A DNA stretch of 46,792 nucleotides from the NCBI GenBank assembly GCA_902764545.1, contig CACWWC010000013.1, positions 1-46,792 of the forward strand, written 5' to 3'. Positions 25,464 to 34,286 of this stretch are shown piece after piece (position 1 is the stretch's first letter; the number at the start of each line of letters is the position of its first letter). Below the pieces are notes generated by a model. The model was not told where the DNA came from. It saw nothing but the letters and a program-made list of their open reading frames with translations, and ran no database searches. This DNA comes from an uncultured Erysipelotrichaceae bacterium. GTDB lineage: Bacteria; Bacillota_I; Bacilli_A; RF39; UBA660. Both the position numbers and the translations under genes were made by a program.

Positions 25464-26348
25464 TCAATTCCCCTTTTTAAAAATTATCAATTTGCTAAAC
25501 AAATAATTAATAATAATCACAAATATATTGGAAATAATCTTAGATATTAACTCTCCACATCCAATAACATCAATCATTAAAAACATAAATCCCATATCAA
25601 ATACTAAAGACAACAATCTAAATAAGAAAAAACTAACCATTTCATATATATTTCTTGAAAAAGATGAATTCTTACTTTCAAAAACAAATATTTTATTAGT
25701 AAAAAAAGCAAACACCACAGACAAAAACCATGCTATACCATTACTAAAATACATATTAATTTTAAAGAGTCTTAATAATATAAATGAAACAATATTTACT
25801 AATGTAGTACAACCACCAAAAAATAAATATAATAAAACTTCTTTATATTTATGATACCAAGATATATTATTTGACTCCACAATATAATTATCAATCAAAT
25901 TAATCATATTTTTAGTATTACTCTTAAACTTTTTAGGTTTAAAGTTTTTACTTTTCTTTATTAAATCATATAGATTATCTCCATCACAATATTCCAATAA
26001 ATAACCCATTTCACTAAACTCAGATATAATCTGTTTTTGATGATCATTATGATGCTCCTTATATTTTGATAATCTTGCACAAGCAATTATCTTTTTCCCT
26101 TTTTTTATTGCAGAAAGAATAGTACCTGCACCGCCATGAGTAATTATTAAACTTGCATCTTCAATTAATTTTTCAAATTCCGGAGCCGGTATCAAAGAAA
26201 GAACTTTCATCCTTTTAGATTCATAAGTAGTCTGTCCAGCTTGAACAATAACCTCTTCCTTTATATGACCAAGCTCAATTTCTTTTTCTACATCTTCAAT
26301 CAAACGTCTAAAAGGTTTATCTTGAGTACCTAAAACAACTAAAATCAT
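25464..26348 (-). CDS. Fusion of Alg13/PssE-like glycosyltransferase subunit with GtrA-type membrane domain
   Basis: About 294 residues. Residues 1-150 match the Alg13/PssE C-terminal-type glycosyltransferase subunit (MILVVLGTQDKPFRRLIEDV, ITHGGAGTILSAI, HNDHQ). Residues 165-290 form four TM segments of the GtrA family (YLFFGGCTTLVNIVSFILL, FFTNKIFVFES). GtrA proteins are thought to move lipid-linked sugars. The partner Alg14/PssD-like subunit is encoded just upstream and the genes overlap (TAATG), so the two probably form one membrane glycosyltransferase. The fusion with GtrA is unusual. Confidence 0.85.
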   Translation of the reverse strand: MILVVLGTQDKPFRRLIEDVEKEIELGHIKEEVIVQAGQTTYESKRMKVLSLIPAPEFEKLIEDASLIITHGGAGTILSAIKKGKKIIACARLSKYKEHHNDHQKQIISEFSEMGYLLEYCDGDNLYDLIKKSKNFKPKKFKSNTKNMINLIDNYIVESNNISWYHKYKEVLLYLFFGGCTTLVNIVSFILLRLFKINMYFSNGIAWFLSVVFAFFTNKIFVFESKNSSFSRNIYEMVSFFLFRLLSLVFDMGFMFLMIDVIGCGELISKIISNIFVIIINYLFSKLIIFKKGN

Positions 26349-26824
26349 TAAAAAATCCACCCTCCAAACTCACTTTTAGGATATAGATTCTTCATACTCT
26401 TCCACTGTACAATAAATTTATCACTAAAATGATATATAATTTTTCCGGTAGAAGTTTTAGTAACCATATTAGCAAAAGTCTCAATATATACTATCTTACT
26501 ACCAAAAATTTTGCCTATACAACACATAGGCCCAGCAGTATGTGTGCCAGTTGTAATTATATAATCAGGAGCATACTTTAAATATAAAAATAAACTTTTA
26601 AAACAATTATATAATAACTTAAAAGGATAACTAAAAATATGAAATTTAGTGCCATAAACCAAAAAATCAATTCTTCCAGAATAAACATTAGCTAAGTATT
26701 CATTAGATTTTGTCTTTTCCGTAACAATGTGATAATCATATTTTTTAAACATGGGAGAAAGTTGTAATAATTCTTCCAAATGCCCACCAGTAGAAGAAAT
26801 AAACAAAACTGACTTTTTACTCAT
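26348..26824 (-). CDS. Alg14/PssD-like glycosyltransferase subunit
   Basis: About 158 residues. SVLFISSTGGHLEELLQL and YIITTGTHTAGPMCCIGKIF are the signature blocks of Alg14/PssD, the membrane-recruiting, donor- or acceptor-binding half of a split GT28-type enzyme. The N-terminal start is ATG 26824, which overlaps the previous gene by eight bases. The next gene supplies the Alg13-like half. The likely role is the second sugar addition to a lipid-linked exopolysaccharide or glycolipid. Confidence 0.85.
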   Translation of the reverse strand: MSKKSVLFISSTGGHLEELLQLSPMFKKYDYHIVTEKTKSNEYLANVYSGRIDFLVYGTKFHIFSYPFKLLYNCFKSLFLYLKYAPDYIITTGTHTAGPMCCIGKIFGSKIVYIETFANMVTKTSTGKIIYHFSDKFIVQWKSMKNLYPKSEFGGWIF

Positions 26825-27968
26825 AAACACCACTCTCTTCAATTAATGTAAACCATTCTTCCCCGACAACATCACTCGTATATTTTGAAATACTGTCTCT
26901 AGCATTCTTACCAAGTCTCTTGCGAATATCCTTGTCATCAATTAAATCGGCAATCTTTCTAACCATCATTTCATAATTTCTATTTCTTATCAAATAACCA
27001 TTATAACCACTATTAATTATCTCTCTCGCACCTTCAGCCGAATCCATCGCAATACAAGGAAGTCCATGACTCATAGCTTCAATCAAAACAATACCAAATG
27101 ATTCAGTATAAGAAGTCATCAAATAAATTGACGAATTATTCATTAAACTATCTATATATTTTTTATCTCTAAATCCATGTAAAGTAACTTTATTATTTAG
27201 ATCATTACGCCTTATATAATCTACTAACTTGTAATACTCATCTCCATCCCCAACAATATCTAATGTCCAATCCGGATAATTAACTGAAAGCATTTTATAA
27301 ACACGCAATAAGTCAATAAATCCTTTTTCAGAAGATAATCTACCAACACTTATTAACTTCTTATTATTTAACTTGGATATTTTTCTAGGAACACTATCAA
27401 CACAGTTAGGAATATAAACACACATACAACTATATTTTGATAAAGCATTATGATAATATTTTTGTAAATCAGAAGATACTAACACCAAATAATCAAGCTT
27501 CTTTGCACTATTAGTAATTCTTCTTGCATATTTATAATTATTATGAAAATGATTATGTTCCCATCCAATTCTTATCTTAGAAGTATCAGCATATATACTT
27601 AACCACTCATTAAAAATATCTCTTGTTGAAATAATAACATCACTATTTGTATTCTTTATATAATTAACCATTCCTCTCTTACGATGATGCAATACTTTAA
27701 AAGAAAATAACAATTCCTTTGCAATCAAAAATGGATTGTGCTTTTTTATAGAACTTTTCAAAGTCTTATGATTAGGAACTATATCCATACTATTGAGATA
27801 AGTCACTTTAACTCTATTATCTAACTCAAAAATAGATTTACCATATAAATTATAGCAAACGGCAATTTCAACATCATATTTTTCACACAATAAGTTAGCC
27901 AATGAAACAACCGATTTTTCAATACCTCCATATCCCAAATGTAAAGCTAGAATGGAAACTTTTTTCAT
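26817..27968 (-). CDS. Glycosyltransferase family 4 protein
   Basis: 383 residues with a GT-B fold. The N-terminus has HLGYGGIEKSVVSLANLL; the C-terminal half has LISVGRLSSEKGFIDLL, DIVGDGDEY and the ESFGIVLIEAMSHGLPCIA donor-binding block with the conserved glutamates. Members transfer UDP- or GDP-sugars to lipid-linked glycans. It is first in a four-gene operon (GT4, Alg14-like, Alg13-GtrA, prepilin), with AGGGTGATCTT before the ATG and the extended -10 TGTTATAAT at 27986-27994. Confidence 0.9.
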   Translation of the reverse strand: MKKVSILALHLGYGGIEKSVVSLANLLCEKYDVEIAVCYNLYGKSIFELDNRVKVTYLNSMDIVPNHKTLKSSIKKHNPFLIAKELLFSFKVLHHRKRGMVNYIKNTNSDVIISTRDIFNEWLSIYADTSKIRIGWEHNHFHNNYKYARRITNSAKKLDYLVLVSSDLQKYYHNALSKYSCMCVYIPNCVDSVPRKISKLNNKKLISVGRLSSEKGFIDLLRVYKMLSVNYPDWTLDIVGDGDEYYKLVDYIRRNDLNNKVTLHGFRDKKYIDSLMNNSSIYLMTSYTESFGIVLIEAMSHGLPCIAMDSAEGAREIINSGYNGYLIRNRNYEMMVRKIADLIDDKDIRKRLGKNARDSISKYTSDVVGEEWFTLIEESGVYE

Positions 27969-27985
27969 AAGATCACCCTAATAAA

Positions 27986-27994
27986 ATTATAACA
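27986..27994 (-). promoter_or_regulatory. Extended -10 promoter of the glycosyltransferase operon
   Basis: Minus strand TGTTATAAT, 18 bases upstream of the GT4 start. Confidence 0.65.
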
Positions 27995-28014
27995 TTATTT
28001 TATATAAATATAAA

Positions 28015-28038
28015 AGAAAAAAGAAGGTTTTCCTTCTT
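28015..28038 (-). terminator. Terminator after the Pro/Val-rich protein gene
   Basis: AAGAAGG/CCTTCTT with a four-base loop and a T-rich tail on the minus strand. Confidence 0.85.
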
Positions 28039-28086
28039 TATATTAATATAACTATTTTTAGGTTGATATACAAATAAGTTAACTAA

Positions 28087-28180
28087 ATTAACTATTGTTG
28101 GGTTGATATATAGATTAACTATTGTTGGGTTAATATATAGATCAACTATTGTTGGTTGATATATAGATTAACTATTGTTG
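28087..28180. repeat. 27-bp tandem repeats spanning the stop codon of the Pro/Val-rich gene
   Basis: Units start at 28087, 28114, 28141 (26 bp) and 28167 (partial); a decayed copy may precede at about 28050. Each contains TTAACTATTGTTG and GATATATAG-like blocks. On the coding strand each unit carries CAACAATAG, the last two Gln codons and stop of the gene, so the 3' end of the gene itself has been duplicated into the 3' untranslated region. Confidence 0.85.
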
Positions 28181-29305
28181 AGGCGGAACAACACCAACTG
28201 TAGGCTGAACTGGTGCAACAGATGGGCCTGTAGTAACTGGAGATACCTGAGGAATATTAACAGGTGATTCCATAACAGGAGGCGCAACTGGAGTAACAGG
28301 TTGAACTGGTGCAACTTGAGGAACAGGCTGTGTATTTTCTAACGGATCTGCACCACCATAGATCTGATGACTTTGATTATCATTAACCATTACATTCCCA
28401 ACTGTAGCCGTTGGATTCGCACCACCATAAATAACTGGCCCGTTAGAAACACTTCCATTATCAGCAGGTGTTACAGGAGAAACACTATTATCAACTGTAG
28501 CCACAGGCGCAACACTTTCTAATGGTGCGGGCTGAATTGGTGCAGGTTGAACAGGATTGCCCAAAACCTCAACAGTTGGATTAACCGCAACATCTGGAAT
28601 AACAGGTACCGCCGGCATAACTGGAGCTGCAAAAGGTTCTGTAGAAGGTTGATTCATTACACTTGCATCTGTTACAGGTGAAACTCCAACATCTGGAGTA
28701 CTAGCTATAGTAGTTTCTTGTGGCATCGCCATACCAACAGGCTGAGCATCAGGCACTGGTGTGCTCACAGGAGAAACATTATTCATTGCTACTGAATCTA
28801 CATTATTAACTGAAACATCAGTAACTGGCTGTATATTATTATTTATATCTACCGGTTGAACTACATTAGAGTCCACAACAGGTTGAACTGCAACATCATT
28901 TGTCAAAGGAACACTTGCAGTAGTATCTACGGCTACTGGCTGTACAACCGTAGGATCTACAACAGGAACATCCATAACAGGCTGAACTGCTACATCATTT
29001 ACAGCCGGCATCGTCCTAGCACCTTGAAGTGTAGCATCAGGCATACCTATAGAACCTTGAGCAACACCATCATTAACTCCAACAGTAGCTACAGGTTGAA
29101 CTGCAACACCATTCATAACAGCATTAGGATCTTGTACCGCAACAACATTTTGGGTAGCAGTACCATTAACATCCATTTCTGCTTTTTCCTTTTTAGATTT
29201 CTTTCCTTTTACAAATAAAAGAATTAAAGCTAAAATTAAAAGTACAACACCAGAAGATATTAATATACCTGGCAAAGTCAAAAACCATGAAAAATTCAAA
29301 TTCAT
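28172..29305 (-). CDS. Membrane-anchored Pro/Val/Gln-rich repeat protein
   Basis: 377 residues. One TM segment (about 7-32) and a basic patch (KGKKSKKEK) precede some 330 residues of low-complexity sequence built from VAVQPV, VDPTVVQPV and SPVTP-like units. The orientation by the positive-inside rule puts the repeat part in the cytoplasm if the N-terminus is outside. Such tails act as spacers or wall-spanning stalks. Two YGGA(N/D)P motifs near the C-terminus are the only complex pieces. There is no known catalytic domain. GAGGGAGT precedes the ATG. Confidence 0.78.
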   Translation of the reverse strand: MNLNFSWFLTLPGILISSGVVLLILALILLFVKGKKSKKEKAEMDVNGTATQNVVAVQDPNAVMNGVAVQPVATVGVNDGVAQGSIGMPDATLQGARTMPAVNDVAVQPVMDVPVVDPTVVQPVAVDTTASVPLTNDVAVQPVVDSNVVQPVDINNNIQPVTDVSVNNVDSVAMNNVSPVSTPVPDAQPVGMAMPQETTIASTPDVGVSPVTDASVMNQPSTEPFAAPVMPAVPVIPDVAVNPTVEVLGNPVQPAPIQPAPLESVAPVATVDNSVSPVTPADNGSVSNGPVIYGGANPTATVGNVMVNDNQSHQIYGGADPLENTQPVPQVAPVQPVTPVAPPVMESPVNIPQVSPVTTGPSVAPVQPTVGVVPPQQ

Positions 29306-29351
29306 TTAATATCTACTCCCTCTATTCTATAATCTAAATTTATTTTAACAA

Positions 29352-29377
29352 AAAACATTCGCAAATGCAAATGTTTT
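29352..29377 (-). terminator. Terminator after the pseudouridine synthase gene
   Basis: AAAACATT/AATGTTTT (29352-29359 with 29370-29377), followed by T-rich sequence on the minus strand. Confidence 0.75.
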
Positions 29378-29391
29378 ATTATTAATATTTT

Positions 29392-30048
29392 TTAAAATGT
29401 AAACAATGACCAATATTCATTTTTAGGCGGATATTCTATGAACTCCATTTTCTTCTTAGTAACTGGATGAATAAATGACAAATAATAAGAAAATAAACAT
29501 ATTTGACAATTATCTCTAATACCATATCTCTGATCTCCTAAAAGGTAATGCCCTCTAGATGAAAATTGAACTCTAATTTGATGATGACGCCCTGTTTCTA
29601 AAACAATAGATACTAGGCTACAATCATTTTCCTTATTATAAGATAATAAATTATAGGTTAATATTGCAATTTTACCATTATTATCAATAAAAGCATTTCC
29701 ATTTTTATCTTTTGATAATTTATCCACAAATTTACCCGAATCAGAAACTTTACCGTGAACAATTGCTAAATATTTTTTTGTAATATTATGTTCATTAAAC
29801 ATTTTACTAAGTCTGGATGCAGCTTTACTAGTTTTAGCAAAAACCATAATGCCCCCAACAGGTCTATCTAATCTATGAACTAGTCCTAAATAAACATTGC
29901 CAGGCTTATTATATTTATTTTTTATATAATTCTTTATAATATCCACAATTGAAATATCTGAAGTAATATCTCCCTGACTTAAAACATTATATGGTTTAAT
30001 AACAACAATAATGTGATTATCTTCATATAGTATTTTTAAATTATTCAT
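29392..30048 (-). CDS. RluA/RluD-family RNA pseudouridine synthase
   Basis: About 218 residues. It converts uridine to pseudouridine in rRNA or tRNA. The catalytic block VHRLDRPVGGIMVFAKT has the nucleophilic Asp, and ETGRHHQIRVQFSSRGHYLLGD is the second family motif. There is no N-terminal S4 domain, as in RluA-type short forms, so the substrate is not fixed. I chose ATG 30048, which overlaps the upstream gene by eight bases, consistent with translational coupling to the methyltransferase. Confidence 0.88.
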   Translation of the reverse strand: MNNLKILYEDNHIIVVIKPYNVLSQGDITSDISIVDIIKNYIKNKYNKPGNVYLGLVHRLDRPVGGIMVFAKTSKAASRLSKMFNEHNITKKYLAIVHGKVSDSGKFVDKLSKDKNGNAFIDNNGKIAILTYNLLSYNKENDCSLVSIVLETGRHHQIRVQFSSRGHYLLGDQRYGIRDNCQICLFSYYLSFIHPVTKKKMEFIEYPPKNEYWSLFTF

Positions 30049-30913
30049 TATTTTCCCATCTTCCATATATACCACAAGGTAAAATCAAGTTAGAATTAGT
30101 AATTGGTATCCCAACTTCTCCACATGTCAATTTTCCTGGAAATTTATTATTAATATATATATCAAGCAAATTTCGAAGAACATAACAACTTAATCCTGTT
30201 GTATAAGAATTAATCAAAAAGAATAAAGGACTATCACTAAGTATTTGGCTACACAATTCAACCAAATAACATAGATTTTTTTCTATATCCCAAACTTCAC
30301 CATTTGCTCCCCTGCCATAGCTAGGAGGATCCATAACAATCGCATCATATTTATTTCCACGTCTTATCTCGCGTTTAACAAATTTAACAACATCGTCAAC
30401 CAAATATCTTACTTCAGCATCTTGGTAACCACTACTTTTCACATTCTCTCGACACCAATCAACCATTCCTCTAGAAGAATCTACATGAGTAACAGAGGCT
30501 GAAGCTGACAAACAAGCAACAGTAGCTCCCCCAGTATATGCAAATAAGTTAAGAACCTTAATCTTTCTACCACTTTTTTTGATTTTATTAATCATAAAGT
30601 CCCAGTTTACAGATTGTTCTGGAAATAAACCCGTATGCTTAAAACCCATTTGTTTGATGTTAAAAGTTAAGTTTTTATAATTGACACTCCAAGCACTAGG
30701 AGTATTTTTAAGATTGTCCCAATGCCCTCCACCTTTATTACTTCTATAGTAAACTGCATGAATCTTATCATGATATTTTTCAAATAAATCACCATTATTC
30801 CATATCACCTGTGGATCTGGTCTCAACAAATAAATATTTCCCCATCTTTCATATTTCATACCTGATGATGCATCAATTAATTCATAATCCTTCCAATTAT
30901 TAGATAAAAGCAT
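30041..30913 (-). CDS. Class I SAM-dependent rRNA methyltransferase (RlmI-like)
   Basis: About 290 residues. SAM-binding motif I is VLNLFAYTGGATVACL, acidic motif VTHVDSSRGMVDW, and the catalytic-type motif IVMDPPSYGRG. These match the COG1092 family of 23S rRNA cytosine-C5 or guanine methyltransferases. The PUA domain of RlmI is absent. It is paired with a pseudouridine synthase, so both may modify rRNA. ATG 30913 follows GGGGTGA, and an extended -10 lies at 30937-30945. Confidence 0.85.
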   Translation of the reverse strand: MLLSNNWKDYELIDASSGMKYERWGNIYLLRPDPQVIWNNGDLFEKYHDKIHAVYYRSNKGGGHWDNLKNTPSAWSVNYKNLTFNIKQMGFKHTGLFPEQSVNWDFMINKIKKSGRKIKVLNLFAYTGGATVACLSASASVTHVDSSRGMVDWCRENVKSSGYQDAEVRYLVDDVVKFVKREIRRGNKYDAIVMDPPSYGRGANGEVWDIEKNLCYLVELCSQILSDSPLFFLINSYTTGLSCYVLRNLLDIYINNKFPGKLTCGEVGIPITNSNLILPCGIYGRWENNE

Positions 30914-30936
30914 AAATTTCACCCCACTACTTGGTA

Positions 30937-30945
30937 ATTATATCA
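30937..30945 (-). promoter_or_regulatory. Extended -10 promoter of the RNA-modification pair
   Basis: Minus strand TGATATAAT, 24 bases before the methyltransferase start. Confidence 0.65.
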
Positions 30946-30952
30946 CATTATA

Positions 30953-30976
30953 AAAGAAAAAAAGACAAATGTCTTT
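30953..30976 (-). terminator. Terminator of the lipoprotein gene
   Basis: AAAGACA/TGTCTTT with a two-base loop and a T-run on the minus strand, between the lipoprotein stop and the next promoter. Confidence 0.85.
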
Positions 30977-30979
30977 AAT

Positions 30980-31813
30980 TTATGAAGATGCATTAAATAC
31001 CATTTTATATTTAGTAATTATTACATTTCCATTATACGCTAATATATAATCCTTATATTTTTCAAATGATTCAAACTCTTTCATCTTATATTTACAAGCA
31101 ATATCAACATATTTGCCACATTCATCAGTATTTATAGTAGTCATTTTGTAAGCTTTATTTTCAGTTCTAGCAAATGTTGCAGGACTATCACCAGCATAGT
31201 TGAAATCAATTATTTCACCTAAATAATCATTTTTATTATAAACAATAGATGTCCCGACAATTGACATAGGTGTATTTCTATCTGCCTTAGAAACAGTATA
31301 ACTATATACATTTCCATCATTTTTTAAAACATAATATATTCCATTACTAGAATCGACAGTAATAACCTTCAAAGTACCATCTTGACCTAATAGCAAATTG
31401 TATAATGAATATGAACTATTATTAGAATCAATCTCAGAATATGCAGATACTGTATTATCTTCAATCAATGAATAGTACTTTCCATCACTAGCTTTAACAA
31501 CTTTACCATCAAAAATAGCTTGTACCTCAATTTCTGTATTGGCAACTCTACAATTAGCTTTATTTGAAAACTGTCCGCCCAAAGATATTTCATATATTTT
31601 TCCTTTATCAGTAATAAAATGAGAAGCAGTTAAATATTTTATTTTTTCATAATCAGTATCATCCTTCTTTTTTGGATATATACTATCACATACAAATTCA
31701 CTCCCCATACTAAAACCTGCATGTCTTAAAGCCCTTGTAACATCACCATCACATGCACAACATGAGAAAACTAATAAAAACAATAATGAAAATAAACAAA
31801 ATTTACGTATCAC
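30980..31813 (-). CDS. Putative lipoprotein with beta-rich repeat pattern
   Basis: 277 residues starting with GTG after a GGGATGATAA site. The signal segment FCLFSLLFLLVFSCCAC ends in a lipobox-like Cys. The mature part has repeated short strands with Gly/Asp turns (TDKGKIYEISLG, SDGKYYSLIEDN, NGIYYVLKNDGNVYSY), suggesting a beta-propeller-like sensor or binding domain. No family name is certain. It is transcribed alone. Confidence 0.72.
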   Translation of the reverse strand: MIRKFCLFSLLFLLVFSCCACDGDVTRALRHAGFSMGSEFVCDSIYPKKKDDTDYEKIKYLTASHFITDKGKIYEISLGGQFSNKANCRVANTEIEVQAIFDGKVVKASDGKYYSLIEDNTVSAYSEIDSNNSSYSLYNLLLGQDGTLKVITVDSSNGIYYVLKNDGNVYSYTVSKADRNTPMSIVGTSIVYNKNDYLGEIIDFNYAGDSPATFARTENKAYKMTTINTDECGKYVDIACKYKMKEFESFEKYKDYILAYNGNVIITKYKMVFNASS

Positions 31814-31865
31814 TTATCATCCCTACCTTCCACTAAAATATATCATATTTTAAATGAAAATGAAA

Positions 31866-32705
31866 CTAAAACTTTTTTATAATATCATATATATACTTAA
31901 CATACTGATTATCATATCCATAATAATCATCAAAAATCTTATTAATATCATTATTTTTCTTTTTATCGTAAAGCTTAGCAATTTTTTTATAAACAATGCT
32001 TATACTCTCGCTATCACTAATAAACTTTTTACTTTCTACTTGCATAATACCAAGCTTACTTTTACCACCATTGATTTTATACATAAAATTATCATAGTCT
32101 CTTAAAAACTTACTTCTTCTATTATCTTCATAAATCATAATAGCATATAAAATATTAGAAAAGTCATTATCTTGATGTTCACAATCATCATAAAACATAT
32201 ACTTAAATCTAGAATAATTATTTAAAACACTACGCACGCTCATATATTTATTATTCTTTATAACAGTATTTCCAAAAGGTTTCTTATTTTTAATAAAGTT
32301 ATATAAATATATAATAATCAAGAGCCATATAACTAATCTCAAATCATCCCCAGACGGAAATATAAATGACACCCTATTAATAAAATTTTGATTAACAAAG
32401 AATCCAATCAGAATCATAACTATATAGTAAATTATATTTCTTTCATTTTCATCAAAAAAGTCTCTACCAACTATATAAGTATTAAATATGATATCAGTTA
32501 TCATCATAAAAACAAAAACTAAAAATAAATTATCAGTATACTTAATTAAATAATTAAAGAAAAAACCTGCCACGAATATTAAAAGAATGATAGAAAATAC
32601 AATTTTATCTATTTTACTAAGATTATATTTATTATCAATAAATGATATAATAAAATAAAATATAATTCCTAAAAAAACATACAATATCCATCCAAATAAC
32701 CCCAC
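31866..32705 (-). CDS. Multi-TM membrane protein with a degenerate lysozyme-like C-terminal domain
   Basis: About 279 residues. Six or so TM segments occupy residues 1-155. The C-terminal part contains IYEDNRRSKFLRDYDNFMY and KSKLGIMQVES, which resemble the active-site region of SLT-type transglycosylases (E...GLMQI/V). The topology would have to place it outside the cell for wall cleavage. GTG 32705 is chosen because AGAGGTGA lies five bases upstream, and an earlier in-frame GTG is inside that site. The function is uncertain. Confidence 0.65.
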   Translation of the reverse strand: MGLFGWILYVFLGIIFYFIISFIDNKYNLSKIDKIVFSIILLIFVAGFFFNYLIKYTDNLFLVFVFMMITDIIFNTYIVGRDFFDENERNIIYYIVMILIGFFVNQNFINRVSFIFPSGDDLRLVIWLLIIIYLYNFIKNKKPFGNTVIKNNKYMSVRSVLNNYSRFKYMFYDDCEHQDNDFSNILYAIMIYEDNRRSKFLRDYDNFMYKINGGKSKLGIMQVESKKFISDSESISIVYKKIAKLYDKKKNNDINKIFDDYYGYDNQYVKYIYDIIKKF

Positions 32706-32759
32706 AAAAATCACCTCTATTAAGAAAATATTATAAAACCTTTACATAGTTTTGTAAAT

Positions 32760-33056
32760 TTATTTCTTATCATACTTCTTTAATCTTTTCTTAACAAGTA
32801 ATACTAAATCCATAGATGCATTAACCTTATTTAATACAAGTAAAGCATCTTGTAGTTTTACTTTATCACTTAACTCATCATTTACTTTAGAAGCCTCTTT
32901 TTTGTAATCAAAATTATCAATAGGATTAACATTAATAAAATTAATAATATAGTTTTTTATATCTTCCAAAACATATTCTTTAAGAGGATATTCATCCATT
33001 AACTCAACACCATAATATCCACCTACTAAATATCTAAACGTATCTCTTAATTGCAT
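32760..33056 (-). CDS. Hypothetical small helical protein
   Basis: 98 residues with AGGTGATGTT before the ATG. Mostly charged helices, starting MQLRDTFRYLVGGYYGVEL. There is no signal or membrane segment. It sits between membrane-protein genes in the same direction. Not recognised. Confidence 0.6.
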   Translation of the reverse strand: MQLRDTFRYLVGGYYGVELMDEYPLKEYVLEDIKNYIINFINVNPIDNFDYKKEASKVNDELSDKVKLQDALLVLNKVNASMDLVLLVKKRLKKYDKK

Positions 33057-33089
33057 AACATCACCTAAAAATTATTTTACTATAAAATA

Positions 33090-33110
33090 AAAGAGTATTC
33101 AAATACTCTT
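33090..33110 (-). terminator. Terminator of the S26-like gene
   Basis: AAGAGTATT/AATACTCTT hairpin overlapping the stop codon, followed on the minus strand by TTTATTTT. Confidence 0.85.
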
Positions 33111-33678
33111 ATATAATCTCATCATCAACAAATTTAAATTTATCATTTTTATCTTCCTTCTTATTGCTGGTATTTATATTCTTGCTTTCATTACTAAAAA
33201 CAATAAACTCATACACCTGATATATAAAAACTATTAATATTGGTAAAAAGACAAAAATTAAAAATCCACTTTTACTTTCCGATACATTTAAAAATGCCCC
33301 AAGAATCATTAAAGAAAAGCTTTTTTTCCCAATTACACGATCAGCATCTAAAACATCTGACTTATTTACTACACATCTGCCAGATTCAACATCAGTAACA
33401 ATATCACTTCTTACAGTATACTTTTCATTTTTAACATAATAATAATATACCGTATCTCCCTTTGATAGTTCTTTCTTATTATTAGCCACCAATAAATCTC
33501 CTAATTTTACACCAGAAGAATTTTTTAAGATAGTGTTATCAACATTAATAAAAGTATATTTACCTATCTGAGTAAAACCATATTTATTTTTACTCAAAAA
33601 TAATATAGTAATTAGTACTACATAAATTAAGATAACAACTTCAACTATTCCCCAAATTCTTCTTAAAACCTTTTCCAT
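33109..33678 (-). CDS. Signal-peptidase-I-like membrane protein lacking the catalytic Ser motif
   Basis: 189 residues: TM (about 9-28), an extracytoplasmic beta domain (about 35-120), TM (about 140-160) and a charged cytoplasmic tail. The strand order and SGVKLGDLLVANNKKELSKGD resemble SipW/archaeal-type signal peptidases (S26), but the SM-P catalytic motif is replaced by DNTILKNSS. It may be a pseudo-enzyme, or the likeness may be only structural. GGAAGGGAATA precedes the ATG. Confidence 0.6.
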   Translation of the reverse strand: MEKVLRRIWGIVEVVILIYVVLITILFLSKNKYGFTQIGKYTFINVDNTILKNSSGVKLGDLLVANNKKELSKGDTVYYYYVKNEKYTVRSDIVTDVESGRCVVNKSDVLDADRVIGKKSFSLMILGAFLNVSESKSGFLIFVFLPILIVFIYQVYEFIVFSNESKNINTSNKKEDKNDKFKFVDDEII

Positions 33679-33696
33679 ATTATTCCCTTCCTACTC

Positions 33697-34218
33697 TTAG
33701 ATATTATATTCTCTTAAAAAACCTGTATAAATAAGGTTTACACCAGATATTCTCTGAAAATCATCAGGTTTTATAACATCAGGTAAATCTAAATTCAAAT
33801 TAGTATTATCAAATATATATTTTACAAACTCTGCACAGTAGAAACACTTATCTCTTTTTAAATGAATATTTAACATAACAGCAACAAGACCCATTACGTT
33901 AAACTTATAATTTTTCTTATCAGTATTAATTTTATTAATTAAGTCCTTAATCACTTCATACTGTTCTTCATCTATATCTAAAGAATAAATTTTACTCTTA
34001 GTATTTTTAAATCTCTTAAAAGTACCATATTTAGGTGACTCCTGTACAAAGCCTCCCCAAAAAGGATTATAAGGATTAAGTCTACCAAAACTATACATAT
34101 TGTTAAGTTCCTTATCTAATGATATAGAAACATGAGAGTATTCCTTTTTTGTATATAGTTTTACTACTTTAGCAAGAACAGTACCCGTATACGTTAACAC
34201 AATGTATATCTTCTTCAT
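33697..34218 (-). CDS. NlpC/P60-superfamily-like protein (YiiX/YaeF type)
   Basis: About 173 residues. The order His (KEYSHVSISLD) then Cys (KCFYCAEFVKYIF) is that of the permuted papain-like amidases, together with a WGGFVQES segment. Members are thought to act on amide or acyl bonds in envelope or membrane substrates. No signal peptide is visible, so it is probably cytoplasmic. ATG 34218 is placed after GGAGAGGTTTG; the promoter TGTTATAAT is at 34247-34255. Confidence 0.7.
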   Translation of the reverse strand: MKKIYIVLTYTGTVLAKVVKLYTKKEYSHVSISLDKELNNMYSFGRLNPYNPFWGGFVQESPKYGTFKRFKNTKSKIYSLDIDEEQYEVIKDLINKINTDKKNYKFNVMGLVAVMLNIHLKRDKCFYCAEFVKYIFDNTNLNLDLPDVIKPDDFQRISGVNLIYTGFLREYNI

Positions 34219-34246
34219 CAAACCTCTCCTCATATTATTTAAGAAA

Positions 34247-34255
34247 ATTATAACA
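34247..34255 (-). promoter_or_regulatory. Extended -10 promoter
   Basis: Minus strand TGTTATAAT, 29 bases upstream of the NlpC-like gene. Confidence 0.65.
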
Positions 34256-34286
34256 TCTAAATATAAAATTCACAATAACAATAATC

